The notes below the pieces were generated by a model. The model was given only the letters and a program-made list of their open reading frames with translations. It was not told where the DNA came from and did no database searches. From the NCBI RefSeq assembly GCF_002215495.1, contig NZ_CP021378.1, positions 124,001 through 188,000 on the forward strand: DNA of 64,000 nt. Reading direction: 5' to 3'. The stretch comes from Porphyrobacter sp. CACIAM 03H1 (lineage in GTDB: Bacteria; Pseudomonadota; Alphaproteobacteria; Sphingomonadales; Sphingomonadaceae). Numbering within the stretch: position 1 is the first letter of the stretch; every line of letters starts with the position of its first letter. The translations under genes were made by a program, and so were the position numbers. Positions 45,863 to 53,642 of this stretch are shown one piece after another.

Positions 45863-46450
45863 GTGAGCCGCATCGCCAAACTGCCGGCCGAGCAATGGGA
45901 CGCGCGCCTCGTCGCCGCGATCCAGCCCGACAACCTGACCGATCTGGAACAGGGCCTCACCCGCTATTTCGCGCATTGCCCCGAGCAGGCGCTGGGGCTG
46001 ATGGGCTTCGGCGGGGCCTTGAAGCGCAACCGCACCCTGCCCGAGCGGCTGGTGGAGCTGGTGCGCCTGAGGGTCGCCTTCTTCAACCAGTGCCGGAGCT
46101 GCATGGCGATCCGCTATTCGGATGCCGTGGCTGACGGCGTGACCGAGGGGCTGGTGTGCTCCTTGGAGCGCCCGCAGGAGGCCGAGAACCTCAGCGCCGC
46201 CGAGAAGGCCGCGATCCGCTACGGCGAGCTGATGGCGACCGATCACCTCGCCATCGACGATGCGGTCTATGACGAGCTGCGCCAGCACTTCAGCGAGGCG
46301 CAGATCGTCGAACTCGGCATGACGGTGGCCTTCTTCGTCGGCTTCGGCCGGCTCGCGGCGACATGGCACATGGTCGAGGAGCTTCCGCAAGCCTTCCGGA
46401 CCGCCGAGACCATTGCCCCGTGGGGCGCAGACAAGATCCAGGTGCGCTGA
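45863..46450 (+). CDS. carboxymuconolactone decarboxylase/AhpD family protein (coupled to P450)
   Basis: 195 residues from GTG 45863 with GGGGAGAG upstream. VELVRLRVAFFNQCRSCMAIR contains Cys77-x2-Cys80. The stop and the next P450 start overlap by one base (TGATG). It is divergent from the other P450 unit across about 60 bases. Probably a peroxide-handling or decarboxylating helper of the P450-Rieske pair; role inferred from coupling. Confidence 0.87.
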   Translation: MSRIAKLPAEQWDARLVAAIQPDNLTDLEQGLTRYFAHCPEQALGLMGFGGALKRNRTLPERLVELVRLRVAFFNQCRSCMAIRYSDAVADGVTEGLVCSLERPQEAENLSAAEKAAIRYGELMATDHLAIDDAVYDELRQHFSEAQIVELGMTVAFFVGFGRLAATWHMVEELPQAFRTAETIAPWGADKIQVR

Positions 46451-47712
46451 TGAACCAGCCGACGATCAACCTGTTCGATCCCGAACTCCAGCAGTGCCCC
46501 TATGACGCCTACAAGACCCTGAGGGACGAGGCCCCGGTCTACAACATCCCCGGCACGCAGATCTGGGTCGTCAGCCGCTACGACCACGTGCGCGAGGTGC
46601 TGATGGACCCCGACCGCTTCCCCTCGACCGCCGCCAACGAGCTGATGCGCGCCAGCCCCACCGATATGGAGCGCGGGCGCAAGGTGGCCCAGCGCTTCAA
46701 GGAGAAGGGCTGGCTCCCCGCGCCGACGCTGGCGGGGCGCGACGATCCCAATCACAAGCAGATGCGCGCGATGTTCAACGAGGCGTTCAAGCCGAGCCGC
46801 ATCAAGGAGATCGACCCGCGGGTCGAAACCCTCGCCTACGAGCTGATCGACGGATTTCTCGATGACGGGCACTGCGACTGGGTACGCCAGTTCTGCGTGC
46901 CGCTGCCGCTGTTCATCATCGGCGAGCAGATGGGCGCCAGGCGCGAGGACATGTGGAAGATCAAGGGCTGGACCGATGCCTTCTTCCACCGCATCAGTCT
47001 GATGCTGCCCGAGGACAAGCACCTCGAGATGGTCGACCGCGAGATCGAGGCGCAGCATTACTTCCAGCCGATCTTCGAACGCCTGCGCAAGGAGCCGGAC
47101 GGCTCGCTCATCTCCGTGCTGGTCAACACGGTGATCGAAGGCTGGGGCCGCCCGCTCAACGACAACGAACTCCACGCCGAGATGATGGCCGATACCTTCG
47201 TCGGCGGATCGGAAACCACCACCAACGCGCTCGCGGCGGGGATGAAGCTGCTGATCGAGAACAAGGATGTTTGGCACAAGCTGAAGGCCGATCCCGACAA
47301 GTATATGCGCAATTTCGTCGAGGAGGTGCTCAGACTCGAAAGCCCGGTGCAGAGCCTCATGCGCTTCACCCACAAGGACGTCGAACTCGCCGGGGTGACG
47401 ATCCCCGCAGGCTCGGTGGTCAACGTCCGCTACGGCGCGGCCAACCGCGACGAGCGGTTCTTCGAGTGCCCCGAGAAACTTGATCTCGACCGCCCCAAGG
47501 CGGGCGCGCACATGGCCTTCGGGTCGGGCACGCACCACTGCCTCGGCGCGCCGCTGGCAAGGCGAGAGCTCACCTGGGGCTTCCAGGCAGTGGTGGACCG
47601 CTTCGAGGACATGGACTTCGCCGAAGGCAAGAACGACTTCACCTACCACCCGCACTTCCTGCTGCGCAGCCTGAAGCAGCTCCACATCACTTTCGAACCG
47701 AAGAAGCGGTGA
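46450..47712 (+). CDS. cytochrome P450 (2)
   Basis: 420 residues. Haem loop FGSGTHHCLG with Cys364, I-helix FVGGSETTTN, ExxR in EEVLRLESP, and NVRYGAANRD typical of bacterial CYP. It starts within the stop of the CMD gene and its stop overlaps the Rieske oxygenase start (TGATG at both ends), forming an overlapping trio CMD-P450-Rieske. No ferredoxin follows. Probably acts on the same molecule as the Rieske enzyme. Confidence 0.93.
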   Translation: MNQPTINLFDPELQQCPYDAYKTLRDEAPVYNIPGTQIWVVSRYDHVREVLMDPDRFPSTAANELMRASPTDMERGRKVAQRFKEKGWLPAPTLAGRDDPNHKQMRAMFNEAFKPSRIKEIDPRVETLAYELIDGFLDDGHCDWVRQFCVPLPLFIIGEQMGARREDMWKIKGWTDAFFHRISLMLPEDKHLEMVDREIEAQHYFQPIFERLRKEPDGSLISVLVNTVIEGWGRPLNDNELHAEMMADTFVGGSETTTNALAAGMKLLIENKDVWHKLKADPDKYMRNFVEEVLRLESPVQSLMRFTHKDVELAGVTIPAGSVVNVRYGAANRDERFFECPEKLDLDRPKAGAHMAFGSGTHHCLGAPLARRELTWGFQAVVDRFEDMDFAEGKNDFTYHPHFLLRSLKQLHITFEPKKR

Positions 47713-49046
47713 TGGCGACGCTGCTCCAGCCCGCCCCGCAGCGGATCGACGTGACGCCGCAGCCGATGCCCGCGCTGTCGGACAGGCCGATCGAGGGCAG
47801 CCGCTACTGGAGCCATGACTTCATGGCGCGCGAATGGGATGGCATCTGGACCAAGGCGTGGCTGATCGGCGGTCTCGCACGGCAGGTGGCGAGGCCGGGG
47901 GACTTCTTCACCTACGAGATCGGGAGGGAGTCGATCCTCGTCACACGGGGCGAGGACGGGCAGGTGCGCGCCTTCTACAACGTCTGCCCGCATCGCGGAA
48001 AACGGCTGGTGATGGAGGAGGAAGGCCATTCCAAGCGCCTCGCCTGCTCCTATCACGGCTGGCGCTTCACCAGCGAAGGCGAGCTGAACTTCGTCCCCTG
48101 CCCCGAGGATTTCGCGGGCGGCAATCCCTGCGGCAAGGTGCGGCTGGAGGAAGTGCGGTGCGAGGTCTTCGCCGGCTTCGTGTGGGTCAACCTCGATCCC
48201 GCCGCCCCGCCGCTCGCCGACCACCTCGGCCCTGTCGGCCCGCAGCTGGCGCTCTACAACATGGAGGCCATGCACCGCACGCACTGGGTGACGCTCGAGG
48301 GCGACTGGAACTGGAAGTGCGTGCAGGACAATTTCAACGAGAGCTACCACCTGCCCTTCGTCCACCCGCAGACGCGCTTCGTGATGGAGCAGAGCTACAA
48401 GGACTGCCAGTTCGATCTCTACGCCCCCCACGGCCATGCGCGGATGTTCATGCCGGGATCGCGGCCGTCACGCTCCTTGCGCGGCCATACCGACACCGTG
48501 CTCGAGATGATGCGGACGGAGCTGACCTATTGGGGCCTCGACCCCGAGGACTTCCGCGATGATCCGCTGCGCACCCGCGAGGCGCTCCAGCGGGCCAAGC
48601 GGGCGAAGGGGGCGGAGAAGGGCTACGACTTCGGCCACTTCCACGACGCGCAGCTGACCGACCATTTCCACTACACGATCTTCCCCAACATCAGCTTCAG
48701 CCTGAAGCCCGACGGCTGCATCTGGCTGCGCGCCGATCCGCACCCGACCGACCCGGAGCGGTGCTTCTTCGACATGTGGTATTTCACCTGGTTCCCCGAG
48801 GGAGTGGACCGCTACTACGCCTACTCCATGGGGCAGGAGGTCGACCGCACCGTGCCCGTCCCGCACCAGCGCGGGGTGGTGGGCGAGCTGTCATGCGGCC
48901 CGGGCATCGATCAGGACGTGAGCATCTGGAGCGAGCAGCAGAAGGGCCTGCGCTCGCGGGGCTACAGGGGCGGGCATCTCGCCGGGCAGGAGGCGCGGGT
49001 GCGGTTCTTCCACGACACGATCGACCGGTGGCTGGGGGAATTCTGA
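47712..49046 (+). CDS. Rieske non-haem iron oxygenase, alpha subunit (3)
   Basis: 444 residues. Rieske ligands Cys92-x-His94 (CPHRG) and Cys112-x2-His115 (CSYHGW). Iron site NESYHLPFVH gives bridging Glu210 and His213/His218. The AMHRTHWVTLEGDWNWK stretch is typical of the carnitine/choline-like branch. ATG 47712 overlaps the P450 stop; GTG 47709 is an alternative in frame. It is the last gene of the coupled trio. Confidence 0.92.
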   Translation: MATLLQPAPQRIDVTPQPMPALSDRPIEGSRYWSHDFMAREWDGIWTKAWLIGGLARQVARPGDFFTYEIGRESILVTRGEDGQVRAFYNVCPHRGKRLVMEEEGHSKRLACSYHGWRFTSEGELNFVPCPEDFAGGNPCGKVRLEEVRCEVFAGFVWVNLDPAAPPLADHLGPVGPQLALYNMEAMHRTHWVTLEGDWNWKCVQDNFNESYHLPFVHPQTRFVMEQSYKDCQFDLYAPHGHARMFMPGSRPSRSLRGHTDTVLEMMRTELTYWGLDPEDFRDDPLRTREALQRAKRAKGAEKGYDFGHFHDAQLTDHFHYTIFPNISFSLKPDGCIWLRADPHPTDPERCFFDMWYFTWFPEGVDRYYAYSMGQEVDRTVPVPHQRGVVGELSCGPGIDQDVSIWSEQQKGLRSRGYRGGHLAGQEARVRFFHDTIDRWLGEF

Positions 49047-49053
49047 CCCACGC

Positions 49054-49126
49054 CCGTTCGCATCGAGCGCAGTCGAGATGCCCTATGCACGCTGACGGGT
49101 GTCTCGACTTCGCTCGACACGAACGG
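49054..49126. repeat. palindromic repeat family 1, complete copy
   Basis: CCGTTCGCATCGAGCGCAGTCGAGA pairs with TCTCGACTTCGCTCGACACGAACGG. It lies between the convergent stops of the Rieske (3) gene and the FAD dehydrogenase gene. Confidence 0.9.
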
Positions 49127-49128
49127 AT

Positions 49129-50748
49129 TTAGAGGTTCGCCAGCGCCGCCGTGCGCCCCGCGATGTAGCCGAAGGTCAGCGCCGGCCCCAAAGTCCCGCC
49201 CGCGCCCGCATAGATCCCCCCAGTCGGGCAGGCGATGGCATTGCCCGCCCCCAGCAGCCCCGGGATCGGCGCGCCGTCATGGCCGAGGATGCGCGCCTGC
49301 CCGTCGGTGCGGGGGCCGCCATTGGTGCCGAGGAGCCCTGAGGCGATCTCCACCGCATAGAACGGCGCCTCGCGGATCGCGCCGAGCGTAACGGCCGTAC
49401 CTTCCCGCGAACGGTCGCCGTAGAAATGGTCATAGGCGCTCGTTCCCCGCCCGAAATCGGGGTCGTGGCCTTCGTCGGCATGGACATTGAAGCGCGCGAC
49501 GGTTTCGGTGAGCGCCGCCGCATCGACCCCGATCTGCGCGGCCAGCCCTTCCAGCGTATCCGCACGCATCACCCATTCCGGCATGGGCTGTCCCGGCTGG
49601 CGCGTCCCCAGCGGATAGCGCGCCGCATATTGCGCGTCGAAGACGAGGTATGCGGGCAGGTTGAGATAGTCGTAATTGGCCGGATCGAACTGGTGGAACA
49701 CGCCGCCCAATGCCGAGTAATTCGCCGCCTCGTTGCAGAACCGCCGCCCGCTCCGGTTGACCATGATCGAATGGGGCACGGTGCGCTCGATCAGGATGAT
49801 CTGCGCGCGCTGCTCGCCACTCGCCCAGGGCGCGTCGGGCGTGACGAGGGTGGGCGCCCACCATGCGCTCGTCATGTTGCCGAGCTTTGCGCCCGCTGCC
49901 ATCGCCAGCTTCAATCCCCCGCCGGTGCCGGTGGGCGGGCTGGCAGGGGCGGTGACAGGGCCGCGCAGGAAAGTCTGGCGCAGTTCGGTGTCCCACTCGA
50001 AGCCGCCGGTGGCGACGATCACCCCGCGCCTTGCCGGCAGCGCGAAAGGCGCTCCGTCCTTCGTCCCTTCGATCCCCGTGATCCGCTCGCCGTCCCCGAC
50101 CAGCCGGTGCGTCTCCACCCCGAGCACCGGTTCGATCCCCCGGTCGAGGCATGCCTTGAGCAGCCGCGCCACCATCGCCTGCCCGAAGCCGCATTGCCGC
50201 GCAGCCATGCGCTGGCCCAGCACCTCCAGCGGCGGCATCGCGCTCGCGCCGCCGAGCGGGGTCTCGCGCAGCATCAGCGGCTTGGGTTCCTCGATCGCGT
50301 AGATTTTCGCCGCCCAGTCGCCGAGTTCGGGCAGATCGAACAGATCATGGTCGAGCGCGCGCGAGCCTTGCGGCTTCGCGCCGGGGCGATCGAGGTAGTA
50401 GTCGGGATAGCCGGGCAGCACCGAAACGCTGAGCGCGCCGGCATCCTCGAGGAAGGCGAGCGCCTCCGGCCCCCTGTCGACAAAAGCCTCGAGCGTCTCG
50501 TCCACCAGATCGCCGTGATCGAGGCTGCGGAAATAGGCGAGCGCCTCTGCGCGGCTGTCGGCCATGCCGGCGGCGCGCATCCTGGGATTGTCCGCCACCC
50601 AGATCACCCCGCCCGAGATCGCCGAGGTGCCGCCGATCCGGTCCCACTTCTCGACCAGAGCGACCTTCGCGCCCGCTTCATGTGCCGCCAGCGCCGCTGC
50701 CATGCCGGCCGCGCCCGTTCCGAGAATGATCACATCCACTTCGCTCAT
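49129..50748 (-). CDS. FAD-dependent 3-ketosteroid-Delta1-dehydrogenase-like oxidoreductase
   Basis: 539 residues. The FAD loop is ILGTGAAGMAAALAAHEAG with GGTSAISGGVIW. The C-terminal GGIYAGAGGTLGPALTFGYIAG carries a Tyr and a Gly four residues later, the KstD arrangement that promotes enolisation of the 3-keto group. Overall length agrees with KstD. It would introduce a double bond next to a ketone in a ring. No steroid proof exists; fumarate-reductase-like relatives are the main alternative. The ATG at 50748 is chosen at the start of the conserved Rossmann region. Confidence 0.85.
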   Translation of the reverse strand: MSEVDVIILGTGAAGMAAALAAHEAGAKVALVEKWDRIGGTSAISGGVIWVADNPRMRAAGMADSRAEALAYFRSLDHGDLVDETLEAFVDRGPEALAFLEDAGALSVSVLPGYPDYYLDRPGAKPQGSRALDHDLFDLPELGDWAAKIYAIEEPKPLMLRETPLGGASAMPPLEVLGQRMAARQCGFGQAMVARLLKACLDRGIEPVLGVETHRLVGDGERITGIEGTKDGAPFALPARRGVIVATGGFEWDTELRQTFLRGPVTAPASPPTGTGGGLKLAMAAGAKLGNMTSAWWAPTLVTPDAPWASGEQRAQIILIERTVPHSIMVNRSGRRFCNEAANYSALGGVFHQFDPANYDYLNLPAYLVFDAQYAARYPLGTRQPGQPMPEWVMRADTLEGLAAQIGVDAAALTETVARFNVHADEGHDPDFGRGTSAYDHFYGDRSREGTAVTLGAIREAPFYAVEIASGLLGTNGGPRTDGQARILGHDGAPIPGLLGAGNAIACPTGGIYAGAGGTLGPALTFGYIAGRTAALANL

Positions 50749-50828
50749 GGATGAGGTTAGACGCCTTCGGGCGGCAGCGCGGCAACCCGTCATTTTGGCA
50801 AGGTGCCTCGGCGCTCAGTCCCTTCTAT

Positions 50829-50936
50829 TCGTCATTGCGAGGAGCCCGAAGGGCGACGCGGCAATCCATGGACTGCCGTCGCGCCCGGAAGCAATGCCTG
50901 TCCATGGATTGCTTCGCCTACGGCTCGCAATGACGA
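50829..50936. repeat. palindromic repeat family 2, copy C
   Basis: TCGTCATTGCGAGGAGCC and GGCTCGCAATGACGA ends, with inner GGCAATCCATGGA and TCCATGGATTGCTTCGCC. It ends 15 bases before the ATG of the following SDR gene, so it makes up most of that gene's leader. Confidence 0.92.
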
Positions 50937-50951
50937 GAGAGAGGGCAATCA

Positions 50952-51728
50952 ATGAAACTCGAAGGCAAGATCGCCGCGATCACCGGGGGCACGGCGGGCA
51001 TGGGGCGTGGGATCGCCGAGGCCTTTCTGGCCGAGGGCGCAAGCGTCGCGCTGTTCGCCCGCAATGCCGAGAAGGGCGCGAAGGTGCTCGAGGAGCTGGG
51101 GGCGGGCGACCGGGCGATCTTCGTCGCGGGCGACGTGATGAGCCAGTCCGATCTCGAAGGCTTCGTCGATCACGTCATCGCCCATTTCGGCACGCTCGAC
51201 ATCCTCGTGAACAACGCGGGCGGCGCGGGCGACCTGCAGCCGTTGGTGAACCTCTCCGATCACGCCTTCGACGAGGCGATGAAGTGGAACGTCTATTCGA
51301 CCTTCTGGGCCACCCGCCGCGCGCTCCCCACCATGCTTGAAAAGCAGGACGGGCGGATCATCAACATCTCCAGCATGGAGGGCAAGCACGGCAAGCCGGT
51401 GCTGACCGCCTACAGCGCCGCCAAGCACGCGGTGAACGGCATGACCAAGAGCTTGGCGCGCGAAGTCGGCGCGCAGGGCGTCACGGTCAACGCGATCTGC
51501 CCCGGCCTCGTCATCACCGACATCATCAAGAACAACGGCCCCGCGACCGCCAAGGCGATGGGCATGGAGTTCGAGGAGATGGTGACGATGTTCGCGCAGG
51601 AAGCCGCGATCAAGCGCCCCAACGAGGTCGAGGAAATCGCCGCGGTCGCGGTGCTGCTGGCGAGCAAGGCGGGCGCAGGCATCACCGGCGCGCAGATCAG
51701 CGTCGACGGGGGCACGGCGCAATATTGA
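50952..51728 (+). CDS. SDR family oxidoreductase
   Basis: 258 residues, classical SDR: TGGTAGMG (11-18), no acidic residue after strand 2 (ARNAEK, with Arg), pointing to NADP(H), NNAG, Ser in INISSMEG and Tyr-x3-Lys in AYSAAKHAV. IKRPNEVEEIAAVAVLLAS is the usual C-terminal helix. It stands alone behind a family-2 repeat. Probably reduces or oxidises a keto group in the island's pathway. Confidence 0.9.
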   Translation: MKLEGKIAAITGGTAGMGRGIAEAFLAEGASVALFARNAEKGAKVLEELGAGDRAIFVAGDVMSQSDLEGFVDHVIAHFGTLDILVNNAGGAGDLQPLVNLSDHAFDEAMKWNVYSTFWATRRALPTMLEKQDGRIINISSMEGKHGKPVLTAYSAAKHAVNGMTKSLAREVGAQGVTVNAICPGLVITDIIKNNGPATAKAMGMEFEEMVTMFAQEAAIKRPNEVEEIAAVAVLLASKAGAGITGAQISVDGGTAQY

Positions 51729-51947
51729 AGGCGCGCGCCGCTGCCGTTTTCCTACTCGCCGCAGGTGCGATAAGGACATGGGCCTGCCGCTTGCGGCCGG
51801 CTCTTTCCCATCGTCAGCGCGCCGCGATCGGGCAGGGAAACGCAAAACACAGTGTCAACTTCGCTTTTGCGCCGCAAACCCATGATCGGAAAGCGGAATT
51901 CCTGTAGGAATGCGAAGTTTGCAGTGTCAACTTTGTAAACTTCGCCC
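51729..51947. other. convergent intergenic region with AT-rich repeats
   Basis: Between two convergent SDR genes. It holds two copies of CAGTGTCAACTT (near 51850 and 51922), the stem-loop at 51912-51945, and CCGTTTTCCTAC/CTCTTTCCCATCGT, which recur in the gene-free stretch near 36351-36405. No coding potential was seen. TTGACA on the minus strand within the repeats is not taken as a promoter. Confidence 0.55.
51912..51945. repeat. stem-loop GCGAAGTTT/AAACTTCGC
   Basis: A perfect nine-base inverted repeat around a 16-base loop that contains one CAGTGTCAACTT copy, located three bases before the stop of the minus-strand SDR. It may terminate transcription from either side, but it has no clear T-tract. 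Confidence 0.45.
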
Positions 51948-52757
51948 TTACCCCTGGAGCTTCGCCATCGCCGCCCCGACTGCCGCGGCGACATCCGACG
52001 CCTGCGGATTGCCGCGCATGATCAGCCCGCCGTTGGGCTGGATGTTCGCGCCCGTGACATAGGCCTGATCGGTGCACAGCCACAGGCAGGCATGGGCGAC
52101 ATCGTCCACGGTGTTGAGCCGGCCCATCGGATAGCGCGGCAGGAAGGCGTCGGTCAGGCCCGGCACCTGAAAGCTCTCGTGGGTCATCGGGCTGTCGGTG
52201 AAGGCGGGCGACACCGTGTTGGCCTTGATGCCGAGGTGCCCGTAGTCGTTTGCCACGCACTCGATCAGCGCCTCGCTGCCGCGCTTGGTGCCGATATAGG
52301 CGGCGTGGTTGGTGATGATCGCCTTGGTGGTCGCCGAGGACAGCGAGATCAGCGAGCCGCCGGTCGGCTGCTGCTCGCTCATGATCCGCACGAAGGCCTG
52401 GAGGAAGTGGTGGACCCCCTTGAACTGCAGGGCGACGATCTGGTCGAGCTGTTCCTCGGTGATCTCGAGCAGGCTCGCGAGCAGGCCCCAGCCGGTGGTG
52501 TTGATCGCGATGTCGACCCGCCCGAAGGTGTCGCGGGCCTTGTCGGCCATGGCGTTGACCTCGGCCCGGCTGGTGATGTCGCAAAGCGTGTATTCCCCTG
52601 CGATTTCAGCGGCCAGCGCGGCAAGCGGCGCTTCCTTGCGGCCTGCCACCATCACCTTCGCGCCCTCCTTGGCGAACAGGCGGGCGATGGTCTGACCCAT
52701 GTTGCCCTCCGACGCCGCGCCCAGGATAACGGCGGTCTTGCCTTCCAACTGCCCCAT
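51948..52757 (-). CDS. SDR family oxidoreductase (divergent)
   Basis: 269 residues from ATG 52757, preceded by GAGAGGAGACAG. The cofactor loop is GAASEGNMG, an altered Gly motif; AGRKEAP after strand 2 suggests NADP. In place of NNAG it has INTTGWG, and Ser-Ser in LISLSSATT plus Tyr-x3-Lys in AYIGTKRGS complete the catalytic site. The changed motifs place it in a divergent SDR branch; substrate unknown. It is divergent from the SnoaL-like gene. Confidence 0.87.
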   Translation of the reverse strand: MGQLEGKTAVILGAASEGNMGQTIARLFAKEGAKVMVAGRKEAPLAALAAEIAGEYTLCDITSRAEVNAMADKARDTFGRVDIAINTTGWGLLASLLEITEEQLDQIVALQFKGVHHFLQAFVRIMSEQQPTGGSLISLSSATTKAIITNHAAYIGTKRGSEALIECVANDYGHLGIKANTVSPAFTDSPMTHESFQVPGLTDAFLPRYPMGRLNTVDDVAHACLWLCTDQAYVTGANIQPNGGLIMRGNPQASDVAAAVGAAMAKLQG

Positions 52758-52812
52758 GATCTGTCTCCTCTCTCGGGCGAGAGGGGTAACACGGTCAGGG
52801 GGCGGCTCACCC

Positions 52813-52833
52813 TTCCCAAAAGTGGGCATTGTC
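52813..52833 (+). promoter_or_regulatory. candidate operator/promoter motif, copy 2
   Basis: TTCCCAAAAGTGGGCATTGTC ends 52 bases before the SnoaL-like start at 52886 and matches the 34052-34072 motif at 19 of 21 positions. It also lies about 55 bases upstream of the divergent SDR start, so it could serve both genes. Confidence 0.45.
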
Positions 52834-52885
52834 GTGCGCGCCCCGCGGGGCCGATAGCCGCCTCCGACAACAGGGAGAGCGAGCC

Positions 52886-53296
52886 ATGTTCACAGGACCC
52901 CTCGAGGATCGCGTGGCGATCCATGAACTCAACGGCACCTATGCCGACGGCGTGGTGCGTTTCGACGCCGCGACCTGGGCGAGCGTCTGGGCCGATGATG
53001 CCGACTGGGACCTGATGGGGCACAAGACCCACGGCAAGGAGGCGATCGTCGCCTTCTGGAACGGGGCGATGGGGGGGCTGGAGGCGGTGAGCTTCCACTG
53101 CGTGCCCTGCATGATCGCGGTCGAGGGCGACACCGCGACAGCGCGGGTGCAGACGCAGGAGATCCTCAAGCCCAAGGACGGCAAGGCGCGCCATGTCGGC
53201 GGCCTGTATGAGGACAGGCTGGCGAAGGTGGACGGCCAGTGGCGCTTCACCTCGCGCGCGTTCCGCATCGTCGCCGAATTCGGCGTGGAGGGCTGA
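52886..53296 (+). CDS. NTF2/SnoaL-like protein (4)
   Basis: 136 residues from ATG 52886 with AGGGAGAGCGAG upstream. LEDRVAIHELNGTYADGVVRFDAATWASVWADDADWDLMG is the typical SnoaL_4 start and YEDRLAKVDGQWRFTSRAFRIV the last strands. It is followed four bases later by an ABM-fold gene and then mobA. Activity is unknown. Confidence 0.86.
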   Translation: MFTGPLEDRVAIHELNGTYADGVVRFDAATWASVWADDADWDLMGHKTHGKEAIVAFWNGAMGGLEAVSFHCVPCMIAVEGDTATARVQTQEILKPKDGKARHVGGLYEDRLAKVDGQWRFTSRAFRIVAEFGVEG

Positions 53297-53300
53297 AAAC

Positions 53301-53642
53301 ATGGCGAAAATCCTGATTTCCGCCCAGATCGATCTCGACCCGGCCCAGCGCGAGGAGGCCCTGCGCACGGCACGTCCGCATATCGAGGCGGCGCTCGCCG
53401 AAAAGGGCTGCATCCACTACGACTGGAGCGCCTGTTCGATGAACCCGGCCCGCGTCAACGTGTTCGAGGAGTGGGAAAGCGAGGAGGCGCTCGCCGCCCA
53501 TTTCCGCGATCCGGCCTACACCGGGATGCGCGATCACATCGGCCGGTTCGGGATCACGGCTGCGGTCAGCCGCAAGTACCGGGTCGACGCGGAAGGGCCC
53601 GTCTACAATGCGCAAGGCAATGCCACAGAGGCCTTCGACTGA
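53301..53642 (+). CDS. ABM-fold monooxygenase-like protein (2)
   Basis: 113 residues. MAKILISAQIDLDPAQREEALRTARPHIEAALAEKGCIHYDWSAC and VFEEWESEEALAAHF are the classic ABM signature halves. It lies four bases after the SnoaL-like gene and its last 35 bases overlap mobA. It is the second SnoaL-ABM pair in the island (the other is at 43.5-44.4 kb, in reverse order), suggesting that the two folds work together. Confidence 0.88.
   Translation: MAKILISAQIDLDPAQREEALRTARPHIEAALAEKGCIHYDWSACSMNPARVNVFEEWESEEALAAHFRDPAYTGMRDHIGRFGITAAVSRKYRVDAEGPVYNAQGNATEAFD

Noticed and set aside
51840..51945. TTGACA-containing sequences on the minus strand as promoters
   Set aside because: They lie downstream of both flanking convergent genes, there is no -10 partner leading to a gene, and they are part of direct repeats.
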